NCBI GenBank assembly: GCA_035708065.1
Contig: DASSTC010000024.1
Span: forward strand, 1 to 11,914
Source of the DNA: JAICUY01 sp035708065
GTDB taxonomy: Bacteria > Chloroflexota > Limnocylindria > QHBO01
Direction: 5' to 3'
Length of the DNA stretch: 11,914 nt
Below, piece by piece: positions 6,030-11,914 of this stretch (its first letter is position 1; each line of letters starts with the position of its first letter). The translations under genes and the position numbers were made by a program. The notes beneath the pieces are model-generated. The model ran no database searches, was not told the DNA's origin, and saw only the letters and a list, made by a program, of their open reading frames with translations.

Positions 6030-7250
6030 ATGCCAATCGAGGCGCGGCGCTTCACCGGCACGATGCAGGACTACGGCAAGGTCGTCGACCTCGCCTTCGG
6101 CAGCTCGTACGACCCGGCCGACGACGAGGCGTTCCAGCCGTTCTTCTCGACCTACGACGTCGTCGGCGCCTACGACGACGATCGGATGGTCGGTGGCGGC
6201 GCCCTGTGGCGGACGACGCTGACCGTCCCGGGCGGCGAGCTACCGGCCTCGGCGGTGACCGCCGTCGGCGTCCTGCCGACCCACCGCCGCCGCGGCGCGC
6301 TGACCGCGATGATGCGCCGCCAGCTGGACGATGTTCACGCATCGGGCGACCCGCTGGCCATGCTGTGGGCGTCCGAGGGCGGCATCTACGGCCGATTCGG
6401 CTATGGCATGGCCACGATCAATGCCGTCATCGAGGCGGAGCGCTCGCGGATCGCCTTCCGCGACCCGGCTCCCCCGAGCGGCACGGTCCGCTTCGTCGAG
6501 GCCGACGAGGCGAAACGGCTGCTTCCGGCGCTCTTCGAGCAGGTGCGCGACACGCGCGCCGGCTTCTTCGCACGGCCCGAGCAGTACTGGGGCACTGAGA
6601 TCTTCTACGACCCGCCGCACCGTCGCCGCGGCGGCGGGCCGCTGCTGTACGTCGTCCACGAGACCGGCGGCACCGACGATGGCTACGCGCTGTATCGGAT
6701 CAACCAGGACTGGGGGACGCGCGGGCCGGCATCGGTGCTCAACCTCTACGAGCTGACCGGCACGACGCCGCAGGTCCATGCCGAGCTCTGGCAGTTCGTC
6801 TTCGGGGTGGATCTCATCGCCACGGTTCGCGCGCGACCGCAGCCGCCCGACGCGCCGCTGCTGCGCATGGTCACCGAGCCGCGCCGCCTGGGCATGACGC
6901 TCGGGGATGGGATGTGGCTGCGGCTGGTCGACGTCGCGGCGGCACTCGAGTCGCGTGGCTACGCGGGAGACGGATCGGTCGTCATTGAGCTGCGCGACGC
7001 GTTCTGCAACTGGAACGCAGGGCGCTGGTCACTCGAGGCCGGCCCCACCGGCGCGGATGTCACGCGCACCAAGCGCGATGCGGACGTGGCCCTCGACGTC
7101 GCCGACCTGGCAGCGCTCTACCTCGGCGGTGCGACATTCGCCGCGCTGCGGGCCGCGAACCGCGGCGAGGAGCTCAGCGAGGGCGGCGCCGCGCGCTTCG
7201 ACGCGCTGTTCCGAACCCATCTCGCGCCGTTCTGCCCGCTGATCTTCTAG
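6030..7250 (+). CDS. Eis-like GNAT N-acetyltransferase
   Basis: This 406-residue protein has the size and layout of the Eis family, which acetylates amines (aminoglycosides and protein lysines in Mycobacterium) with acetyl-CoA. The N-terminal GNAT domain carries the acetyl-CoA site VGVLPTHRRRGALTAMM (79-95). A central second GNAT-like fold and a C-terminal sterol-carrier-like domain (about 290-406) follow. Tyr125 in GRFGYG (121-126) corresponds to the catalytic Tyr of Eis, and the chain ends on Phe406. In Eis the terminal Phe carboxylate is the general base, so preservation of this exact ending argues for an intact enzyme. The ATG at 6030 is preferred over the long upstream open frame, which only shadows rhomboid. 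The gene is divergent from rhomboid and converges with the broken MFS gene 10 nt after its stop. The physiological substrate is unknown. Confidence 0.9.
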   Translation: MPIEARRFTGTMQDYGKVVDLAFGSSYDPADDEAFQPFFSTYDVVGAYDDDRMVGGGALWRTTLTVPGGELPASAVTAVGVLPTHRRRGALTAMMRRQLDDVHASGDPLAMLWASEGGIYGRFGYGMATINAVIEAERSRIAFRDPAPPSGTVRFVEADEAKRLLPALFEQVRDTRAGFFARPEQYWGTEIFYDPPHRRRGGGPLLYVVHETGGTDDGYALYRINQDWGTRGPASVLNLYELTGTTPQVHAELWQFVFGVDLIATVRARPQPPDAPLLRMVTEPRRLGMTLGDGMWLRLVDVAAALESRGYAGDGSVVIELRDAFCNWNAGRWSLEAGPTGADVTRTKRDADVALDVADLAALYLGGATFAALRAANRGEELSEGGAARFDALFRTHLAPFCPLIF

Positions 7251-7260
7251 CCACGACCGC

Positions 7261-8837
7261 TCAGCCCGTCGCCGCCGGAGCAGGCTCCCCGATCTGATCG
7301 GCGGTCGCCTGGTTCCGGATCCCCACGCCGTTCACCGCCGCGCCGGCCGCACACAGCAGCGCCGCGATGAGCATGGCGAGGTGGAACGCATCGGTCGACG
7401 ACTCGTTGGCGGCACGCGCGTCGGCCGCCGGCACCGTGGCAGCTGGCTGGTTCAGCGGCGAGATGTCGCGCCGCACGGCCGGATCGTCGACGTTCATCGA
7501 TGGGACGCGGGACTGCATCCCGCTGTAGAAGGCGCCGGTGACCGCCACGAAGATCACCGCACCGGCCAGCAGCGGGCCGACGCGTGAGATGGCGTTGTTG
7601 ATCGCCGAGGCAATCCCGGAGTTACGCTCCGGGACCGAGTTCATGAGCGCCGTGGTCAGCGGCGCGACCATGATCGTCAGACCGACCGCGAAGACAACGA
7701 GCGCCGGAAACAGGTCGACCCAGTAGGACAGCGGCGGGACCAGTGACGCCGGCTCGGCCAGTGACGCCTCCCACGAGGTCGAGTCGACGGGCAGCCGCGT
7801 CAGCCACAGGAGTCCGACCGCCATCAGGGCCGGCCCGATGGTCATGAACCAGCGCGGCCCGTATCGGCCCGCGAGGCTGCCAACGCTGGTGGAGAGGCGG
7901 TGAGCAGGATGCTGGTCGGCAGGCCCATCAGTCCCGCGGCGAGCGCGGTGTAGCCGAGCGTGCCCTGCAGGAAGATCGCCGACAGGTAGCTGAACACGTA
8001 CAGCGCCCCGTAGATCAGCAGCGTCGAGATGTTCGTCACCGTGAAGTTGCGTGAGCGGAACAGGAACGGCGGCACGAGCGGATCCGAGCGCTTGAGCATC
8101 AGCGGCACAGCGCCCACAGTCGCGACGACGCCGAGGACGAGGACGACGATGGCCAGCGGGTCGCTCCACTGCTGCTGCTGGCCGCGGATCGCACCGAACG
8201 ACAGGCCGCCGACGGCCACCGCGATCACGATCGCCCCGAGCCAGTCGAAGCGTCCCCTCGCGTCCGGATTGCGGCTCTCCTCGACGTGCGCGAGCGCCGC
8301 GTACAGCGCGACGATGACGAGCGGCACGTTGATCAGGAAGACGACGCGCCAGCTGATCGCATCGATCAGGAAGCCGCCGAGCGGCGGTCCGAGCAGGGTC
8401 GTGGCGCCGGAGGCTGCCGCCCAGACGCCGAAGGCGCGGCCGCGTTCCTCGCCCTCGAACGTGGCACTGATGATCGCCAGCGACGTCGGCACCAGCAGGG
8501 CGCCGAACGCCCCCTGGATGAGCCGGAAGAGGATCAGCAGCTCCATCGTCGGCGCCACGCCGCACAGCACCGACGACGCGCCGAAGCCGGCGACGCCGAT
8601 GAGGAACATCCGTCGCCGTCCGTACACGTCGGCGAGCGCCCCGGCCAGGATGAGCAGCGCCGACAGCGTCAGCAGGTAGCCGAAGACGACGTACGACTGC
8701 CCCTCGAGCGAGGCGACGTAGGTTGCCGGCAGCTCCTGGCCGATGGCGTCCAGCGCCACGTTCACCACGGTCGAGTCCAGGAAAACGATGCCCGAGGCGA
8801 GAACGACGGCGATCAGTGTCCAGGTGCGACGACTCAT
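7261..8837 (-). pseudogene. DHA2-family MFS multidrug efflux transporter, broken by a frameshift
   Basis: Read across one frameshift, the gene encodes about 525 residues with 14 expected membrane segments, as in the EmrB/QacA (DHA2) proton-drug antiporters. The N-terminal part has LDSTVVNVAL in helix 1 (20-29), motif A as GALADVYGRRR (66-76), motif C around GPPLGG (150-155) and WRVVFLINVPL (163-173). At about 7896-7897 the frame changes. The first part ends in LPTSILLT (last good codon 7899-7901), and homology resumes as STSVGSLAGRYGPRWF from 7893 in the next frame. One missing base would join them as ACC-GCN-CTC-TCC. Unrepaired, translation stops near 7842 after 331 residues with a scrambled tail. 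The break could be a real mutation or a single-base sequencing or assembly error. The ATG at 8837 begins MSRRTW; the ribosome site is weak. Confidence 0.85.
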
Positions 8838-8854
8838 CCGCGCATCGTCCGGCA

Positions 8855-8888
8855 GGTGTCAACACCCCGATTGACAGGCACTGACACC
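8855..8888. promoter_or_regulatory. Palindromic operator-like cluster between the MFS gene and the PIN remnant
   Basis: TGTCAA (8857-8862) and TTGACA (8871-8876) are perfect inverted copies spaced by 8 bp. GGTGTCA (8855-8861) and TGACACC (8882-8888) form a second perfect inverted pair. GGTGT-CA-ACACC (8855-8866) is a third. The TTGACA on each strand also equals a consensus -35 hexamer, pointing toward each neighbouring gene. A good -10 at 17 bp is lacking for the MFS direction; TAGAAA at 8892-8897 could serve the plus strand at a short 15-bp spacing. A dimeric repressor of the TetR or MarR kind is a reasonable guess for an efflux gene, but no regulator is encoded here. Confidence 0.45.
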
Positions 8889-8948
8889 GGGTAGAAAGTG
8901 TGCGCATGGCCGTGCGCACAGTGAGCCGCCACGGAGCGCTGGAGCCGA

Positions 8949-9248
8949 ATGTTCAGCGGCGACCGGCTCTTCGTCAACGAGATCGTCGCGTCTGAAGTGC
9001 GCGCCGGCCTGCGTCCGGAGGAGGAAGGATTCCTCCGCACCCTGCTGTCCCCTATCGAGTTCCTTGCGCCGGGCCCGGAGACCGCATTCCTGGCCGGTCG
9101 CTGGCGCGCCGACTCGCGACGGCGCGGCTTCACGTTGAGCCTGGCCGATGCGCTCATTGCGGCGACCGCGGAGAGCATCGACGCGGCCGTGCTCACCCGG
9201 AACGTTCGCGACTTCCACCTGACGCCGATATCGGTCGAAACGTATTGA
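8949..9248 (+). pseudogene. VapC-like PIN-domain toxin, 5'-truncated remnant
   Basis: The readable 99 residues match the C-terminal three quarters of a PIN-domain ribonuclease of a VapBC toxin-antitoxin system. They include the central VNEIVASEVRAG (9-20, acidic E16), the SLADALIAATA helix (64-74, D67) and the ending VLTRNVRDFHLTPI (81-94, D88). Intact VapC proteins are about 125-140 residues and begin with a strand carrying the first catalytic Asp in a LDTxVL-type motif. That segment is absent: an in-frame TGA lies at 8922-8924, and neither other forward frame between 8900 and 8949 encodes it. No ribosome site precedes the ATG at 8949. No VapB antitoxin is recognisable upstream. With one of the metal-binding acids lost, the product would be inactive. 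The gene is best read as a decayed toxin whose 5' part and antitoxin were deleted up to the MFS control region. Confidence 0.75.
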
Positions 9249-9267
9249 ACGGCGGAGGATCACGCGC

Positions 9268-9687
9268 ATGACAGGCTGGCAATCGCTCGGCGGACGGCTG
9301 GCATCGGCGCCGGCGGTCACCAGTTGGGCGGAGAACGAGATGCAGGTGTTCGCCATCTTCGACGACGGCCAGCTGTGGAATCGGTACTGGGACGGCGCTG
9401 CCTGGCATGGCTGGGAGCCGATGGGCGGCGAGCTCGCCGGCGACCCGGCGGCCTGCTCGTGGGGCGCCGACCGGATCGACCTGTTCGCGCGTGGCCGGGA
9501 TGGCGCGCTGTGGCACTGCTGGTACGAGCCGGCCGGCTGGCAGCCGTGGGAGTCGCTCGGTGGCACGCTCGCATCGGACCCGACCGCCTGCGCGTGGGGG
9601 CCCAACCGCCTCGACGTCTTCGCCCGCGGCACCGAGGGCGACCTCCTTCATGCGTCATGGGACGGCGGAGGCTGGTCATGGCAGTGA
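9268..9687 (+). CDS. Lectin-like protein of three 45-residue WxxLGG repeats
   Basis: This 139-residue protein consists of three tandem repeats with an exact 45-residue period, beginning at W4, W49 and W94. Each starts W-x-S/P-L/M-GG and runs through a segment like S/AWGxxRLDVFARGxxGxLWH to an aromatic W-x-GxxW end. This is the pattern of the PLL/fucose-lectin-like beta-propeller repeats (DUF346-type), in which each repeat forms one blade. Characterised propellers of this kind have five or more blades, so three repeats would need to oligomerise or form an incomplete structure. There is no signal peptide or membrane segment, so the protein should be cytoplasmic unless exported by another route. 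GGAGG lies 9 nt before the ATG. It begins 19 nt after the PIN remnant and overlaps the following CFA synthase by 10 nt, implying co-translation. The ligand is unknown. Confidence 0.8.
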   Translation: MTGWQSLGGRLASAPAVTSWAENEMQVFAIFDDGQLWNRYWDGAAWHGWEPMGGELAGDPAACSWGADRIDLFARGRDGALWHCWYEPAGWQPWESLGGTLASDPTACAWGPNRLDVFARGTEGDLLHASWDGGGWSWQ

Positions 9688-11015
9688 TCGCCGGTCATGA
9701 CCAGCGCGTCGAGCGGGCTGCGCGCGCCCTGCGTCCGCTGCTGCGCGCCATGGGCGAGGATCGGACGTTCGACATCCGCTTCTGGGACGGCCGGACCCTG
9801 CGAGCGCCGGGCGGCAATCCATCGTTCACTCTCGCGCTGCGGCGGCCGGGCGCCTTGCGCCGGATGCTGCTGCCGCCAACGGATCTGGCCATCGGCGAGG
9901 CCTACGTCCACGGTGATTTCGACGTCGAGGGCGACCTGTACGCCTTCGTGTCGCTGTCCGAGCGCCTGTCCGACCTGCACCTGTCCCCCGCCGACCTGGC
10001 GCGCTCCGCGCTGCTCCTGTCGAGCCTGACCGATACCGATGCCGACGCGCCGCCGGATGGCCGGGGAGCCGCGCGTCTTCAGGGCGAGCTGCATTCCGCC
10101 GAACGGGATGCGCAGGCGGTTCGCTACCACTACGACGTCGGCAATGAGTTCTACGCGCTGTGGCTCGATCGGCGGATGGTCTACTCCTGCGCGCGATTCA
10201 TGACGCCCGAGATGTCCCTCGACGACGCGCAGCTCGCCAAGCTCGACCTGGTCCTCGACAAGCTGCAGCTGGCCGATGGGATGCGGCTGCTCGACATCGG
10301 CTGCGGCTGGGGTGGCCTGGTGATCCGCGCCTGCGAGCGCTGGCCGGGGATCACTGCGATCGGCGTGACGCTGTCAGAGCGCCAGCACGAGCTTGCGAAT
10401 CAGCGGATCGTCGAGGCCGGCCTGGCCGGTCGCTGCCGCATCGAGCTGCTCGACTACCGCTCGGTTCCGGAGACATTCGGCCGCTTCGATCGGATCGCCA
10501 GCGTCGGGATGGCCGAGCACGTCGGCCGGGAGCGGATCGCCGCCTACTTCGCTGCTGCCGCTGCGTCGCTCGAGCCGGGCGGGTTGTTCCTGAACCACGC
10601 CATCACCCGCCAGCCGACGCGCGCGACCGCGCCGGGCGCGATCGTCGGCGGTCCGCTGCGGCGGCTACTGCCCGCGCGCTCCTTCATCGACGCCTACGTC
10701 TTCCCCGATGGCGACCTGCTGACGCTCGCCGAGATGCTCACCGCGGCGCAGGGCGCCGGCTTCGAGGTGCGGCACGTCGAGTCGCTGCGGCCGCACTACG
10801 CACGCACGCTGCGCCACTGGGTGGCTCGCCTCGAAGCGCACTGGGACGAGGCGGTCGCCGCCGTCGGCGAAACGACGGCCCGAACATGGCGGCTCTACAT
10901 GTCGGGCGCGGCGATCGGCTTCGAGCGCGCGCACCTCGATCTGCACCAGGAGCTGCTGGCGCTGCCCAGCGCCGATGGCACCTCGGACGCGCCGCCCCTG
11001 CCGAACTGGAGCTGA
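9678..11015 (+). CDS. cfa: Cyclopropane-fatty-acyl-phospholipid synthase
   Basis: This 445-residue SAM-dependent enzyme adds a methylene bridge to unsaturated acyl chains of membrane phospholipids. An N-terminal lipid-binding domain (about 25-125) precedes the methyltransferase domain. The ERDAQAVRYHYDVGNEFY block (142-159) leads to Cys171 in VYSCARF. The SAM loop LLDIGCGWGG spans 204-213. E280 and H281 are in MAEHVG, H307 and I309 in LNHAIT, and Tyr374 in HYARTL. These correspond to C139, E239, H266, I268 and Y317, the bicarbonate-binding active-site set of E. coli Cfa, so the enzyme looks intact. It is longer than E. coli Cfa (382), mainly in the N-terminal part and the linker at 117-135. 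The ATG at 9678 has GGAGG 6 nt upstream, inside the 3' end of the lectin-repeat gene, whose stop lies 10 nt into this gene. It converges with the prenyltransferase 36 nt later. Confidence 0.93.
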   Translation: MAVIAGHDQRVERAARALRPLLRAMGEDRTFDIRFWDGRTLRAPGGNPSFTLALRRPGALRRMLLPPTDLAIGEAYVHGDFDVEGDLYAFVSLSERLSDLHLSPADLARSALLLSSLTDTDADAPPDGRGAARLQGELHSAERDAQAVRYHYDVGNEFYALWLDRRMVYSCARFMTPEMSLDDAQLAKLDLVLDKLQLADGMRLLDIGCGWGGLVIRACERWPGITAIGVTLSERQHELANQRIVEAGLAGRCRIELLDYRSVPETFGRFDRIASVGMAEHVGRERIAAYFAAAAASLEPGGLFLNHAITRQPTRATAPGAIVGGPLRRLLPARSFIDAYVFPDGDLLTLAEMLTAAQGAGFEVRHVESLRPHYARTLRHWVARLEAHWDEAVAAVGETTARTWRLYMSGAAIGFERAHLDLHQELLALPSADGTSDAPPLPNWS

Positions 11016-11051
11016 TGCCGGCCGCCGGCGGATGCGACCGGGTTGACCGCC

Positions 11052-11914
11052 TCAGCCGAGGAAGGCGATCGCCAGGGTGACCAGGTAGCCCGCCAGCAGC
11101 AGCAGGCCGACGTACAGGTGCAGCTTGACGTTGGTGCCCATCACCGACATGAGGGTGTACGGGCTGTCGTAGTGCTGCTGGATGCCGGTGTAGACGCGGG
11201 CCGCCAGCGGGACGGCGGCCAGCGCGATCAGCGTCGGCCACGGCATGATCCCGCCGGCCACGGCGAGCACGATCGAGGCGAAGGCGAGCACCGCGGCAAC
11301 GAGGTAGAGCGTGATCACCTGCCGCTGTGAGAGGCGCACCACGAGCGTGCGCTTTCCGGCCGATGCGTCCGAGCGGCGATCCGGGATCTCGTTGACGTAC
11401 AGGATCAGGGCGATGAGGATCGCCACCGGCAGCGAGGCGATCAGTGGCTCGAGCGCCACGCGCCCGGTCTGCACCGCGTAGGCGCCGAGCAGCATGATCG
11501 GTCCGAAGCCGACCGCCACCGCGATCTCGCCGAGGCCGCGATAGACGAGCTTCAGCGGCGGTCCGGTGTACGAGTAGCCGACGACGACGCCGGCGATACC
11601 GATCAGCAGCAGCGCCAGCGACGGGCGCATCCACAGCAGCAGCAGGCCGATGACGATCGCGCCGGCGTACAGCCCGCCTGCCACCGTCGCGAGCTGGCGC
11701 ATCGACAGCAGGCCGTAGTGGACCACCCGTGAGCCGCCACTGAACTGGGTCGGGTTCTGGTTCGCCGCATCGGCCCCGGAGAGCTCGTCGAAGATGTCGT
11801 TGGTGACGTTGATCGCCAGGTGCGCCAGGCTCGCGCCGATGATGGTCAGCACCGCGGTCAGCCAGTCGAAGGCGCCATGCCGCCCCGCGATGGCCAGGCC
11901 GAGGAAGACCGGCA
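11052..11914 (-). CDS. menA: UbiA-family prenyltransferase, MenA-like (runs off right edge)
   Basis: The visible 286 residues lack only the N-terminus. The protein is an intramembrane prenyltransferase with about eight hydrophobic segments. The first Asp-rich motif is N35-V-T-N38-D39-x-x-D42 followed by ELSGAD, the second is N174-E-I-P-D178-R-R-S-D182, then AGKRTLVVRL (185-194). The initial PVFLGLAIAG and the NDIFDELSG context resemble 1,4-dihydroxy-2-naphthoate prenyltransferase (MenA), which makes demethylmenaquinone from DHNA and a polyprenyl diphosphate. UbiA relatives acting on other aromatic acceptors cannot be excluded. An internal GTG at 11852 is not the start, because the family motif PVFLG continues upstream to the window edge. 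With the heme-synthesis fusion it would supply a second part of the respiratory chain. Other menaquinone genes are not visible here. Confidence 0.85.
   Translation of the reverse strand, partial: PVFLGLAIAGRHGAFDWLTAVLTIIGASLAHLAINVTNDIFDELSGADAANQNPTQFSGGSRVVHYGLLSMRQLATVAGGLYAGAIVIGLLLLWMRPSLALLLIGIAGVVVGYSYTGPPLKLVYRGLGEIAVAVGFGPIMLLGAYAVQTGRVALEPLIASLPVAILIALILYVNEIPDRRSDASAGKRTLVVRLSQRQVITLYLVAAVLAFASIVLAVAGGIMPWPTLIALAAVPLAARVYTGIQQHYDSPYTLMSVMGTNVKLHLYVGLLLLAGYLVTLAIAFLG

Noticed and set aside
5245..6036. N-terminal extension of the MpaB-like protein by 264 residues
   Set aside because: That part is the rhomboid gene read in another frame. The MpaB family begins near residue 1 of the GTG at 5244.
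7890..7905. Programmed ribosomal frameshift in the MFS gene
   Set aside because: There is no slippery heptamer or evident downstream structure, and the family is not known to use recoding.
8906..8992. A 28-codon ORF ahead of the PIN remnant as a possible antitoxin
   Set aside because: The product is Arg-rich, has no antitoxin fold or motif, and is out of frame with the toxin it overlaps.
11017..11029. GCCGG-CCG-CCGGC hairpin between cfa and the prenyltransferase
   Set aside because: The stem is only 5 bp with a 3-nt loop and no T-run. Such stems arise often in sequence this GC-rich.
1..11914. CRISPR arrays, tRNA or rRNA genes, insertion sequences, phage genes
   Set aside because: I saw no regularly spaced repeats, cloverleaf sequences, transposase motifs or terminal inverted repeats on either strand.

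Overview
The window is GC-rich, densely packed bacterial chromosome with GTG and TTG starts and short or overlapping gene junctions. It looks like core metabolic DNA from a high-GC member of the Chloroflexota, possibly a soil or freshwater lineage of the Limnocylindria/Ellin6529 kind. That placement is inference. It rests on base composition, a heme A synthase/heme O synthase fusion of the type known from Chloroflexi and Thermus, a CtaG-type oxidase assembly protein, and an uncharacterised Pro-rich-linker lipoprotein. There is no rRNA or other marker gene to confirm it. I see no tRNA, rRNA, CRISPR array, insertion sequence or phage gene.

Layout, left to right. (1) Positions 1-105 hold the 5' end of a minus-strand lipoprotein gene that runs off the left edge. 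Its 162-nt leader carries a -10-like box and a 9-bp perfect inverted repeat. (2) Positions 268-1128 hold an unrecognised secreted lipoprotein on the minus strand. (3) Divergent from it, 1208-2209 encodes a CtaG-like cytochrome c oxidase assembly membrane protein. (4) Convergent with ctaG, 2414-4222 (minus) encodes one polypeptide joining heme A synthase (CtaA/COX15) to protoheme IX farnesyltransferase (CtaB), with a recognisable promoter upstream. (5) A two-gene minus-strand operon, rhomboid protease then MpaB-type oxygenase, overlaps by a stop/start GTGA and ends at a 9-bp hairpin. (6) Divergent from rhomboid, 6030-7250 encodes an Eis-like GNAT acetyltransferase, probably on a leaderless transcript. 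(7) 7261-8837 (minus) is a DHA2-family drug-efflux MFS gene broken by a single missing base. (8) A palindrome-rich intergenic stretch follows, then a 5'-truncated PIN-domain (VapC-like) toxin remnant. (9) A three-repeat lectin-like protein overlaps a full-length cyclopropane-fatty-acid synthase by 10 nt. (10) A MenA-like UbiA prenyltransferase runs off the right edge.

Functionally, the left third is aerobic respiration: heme O/A synthesis by CtaB and CtaA, with CtaG for oxidase maturation. The truncated left-edge lipoprotein may be an oxidase subunit, though this is only suggested by its neighbours. The right-edge prenyltransferase probably supplies menaquinone for the same chain. The middle and right parts hold membrane-lipid and stress functions (CFA synthase, rhomboid, MpaB oxygenase, acetyltransferase, efflux) with two decayed accessory genes. 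I did not find a clearly new multi-gene system. The least explained pieces are the lectin-repeat protein coupled to CFA synthase and the rhomboid/MpaB pair.
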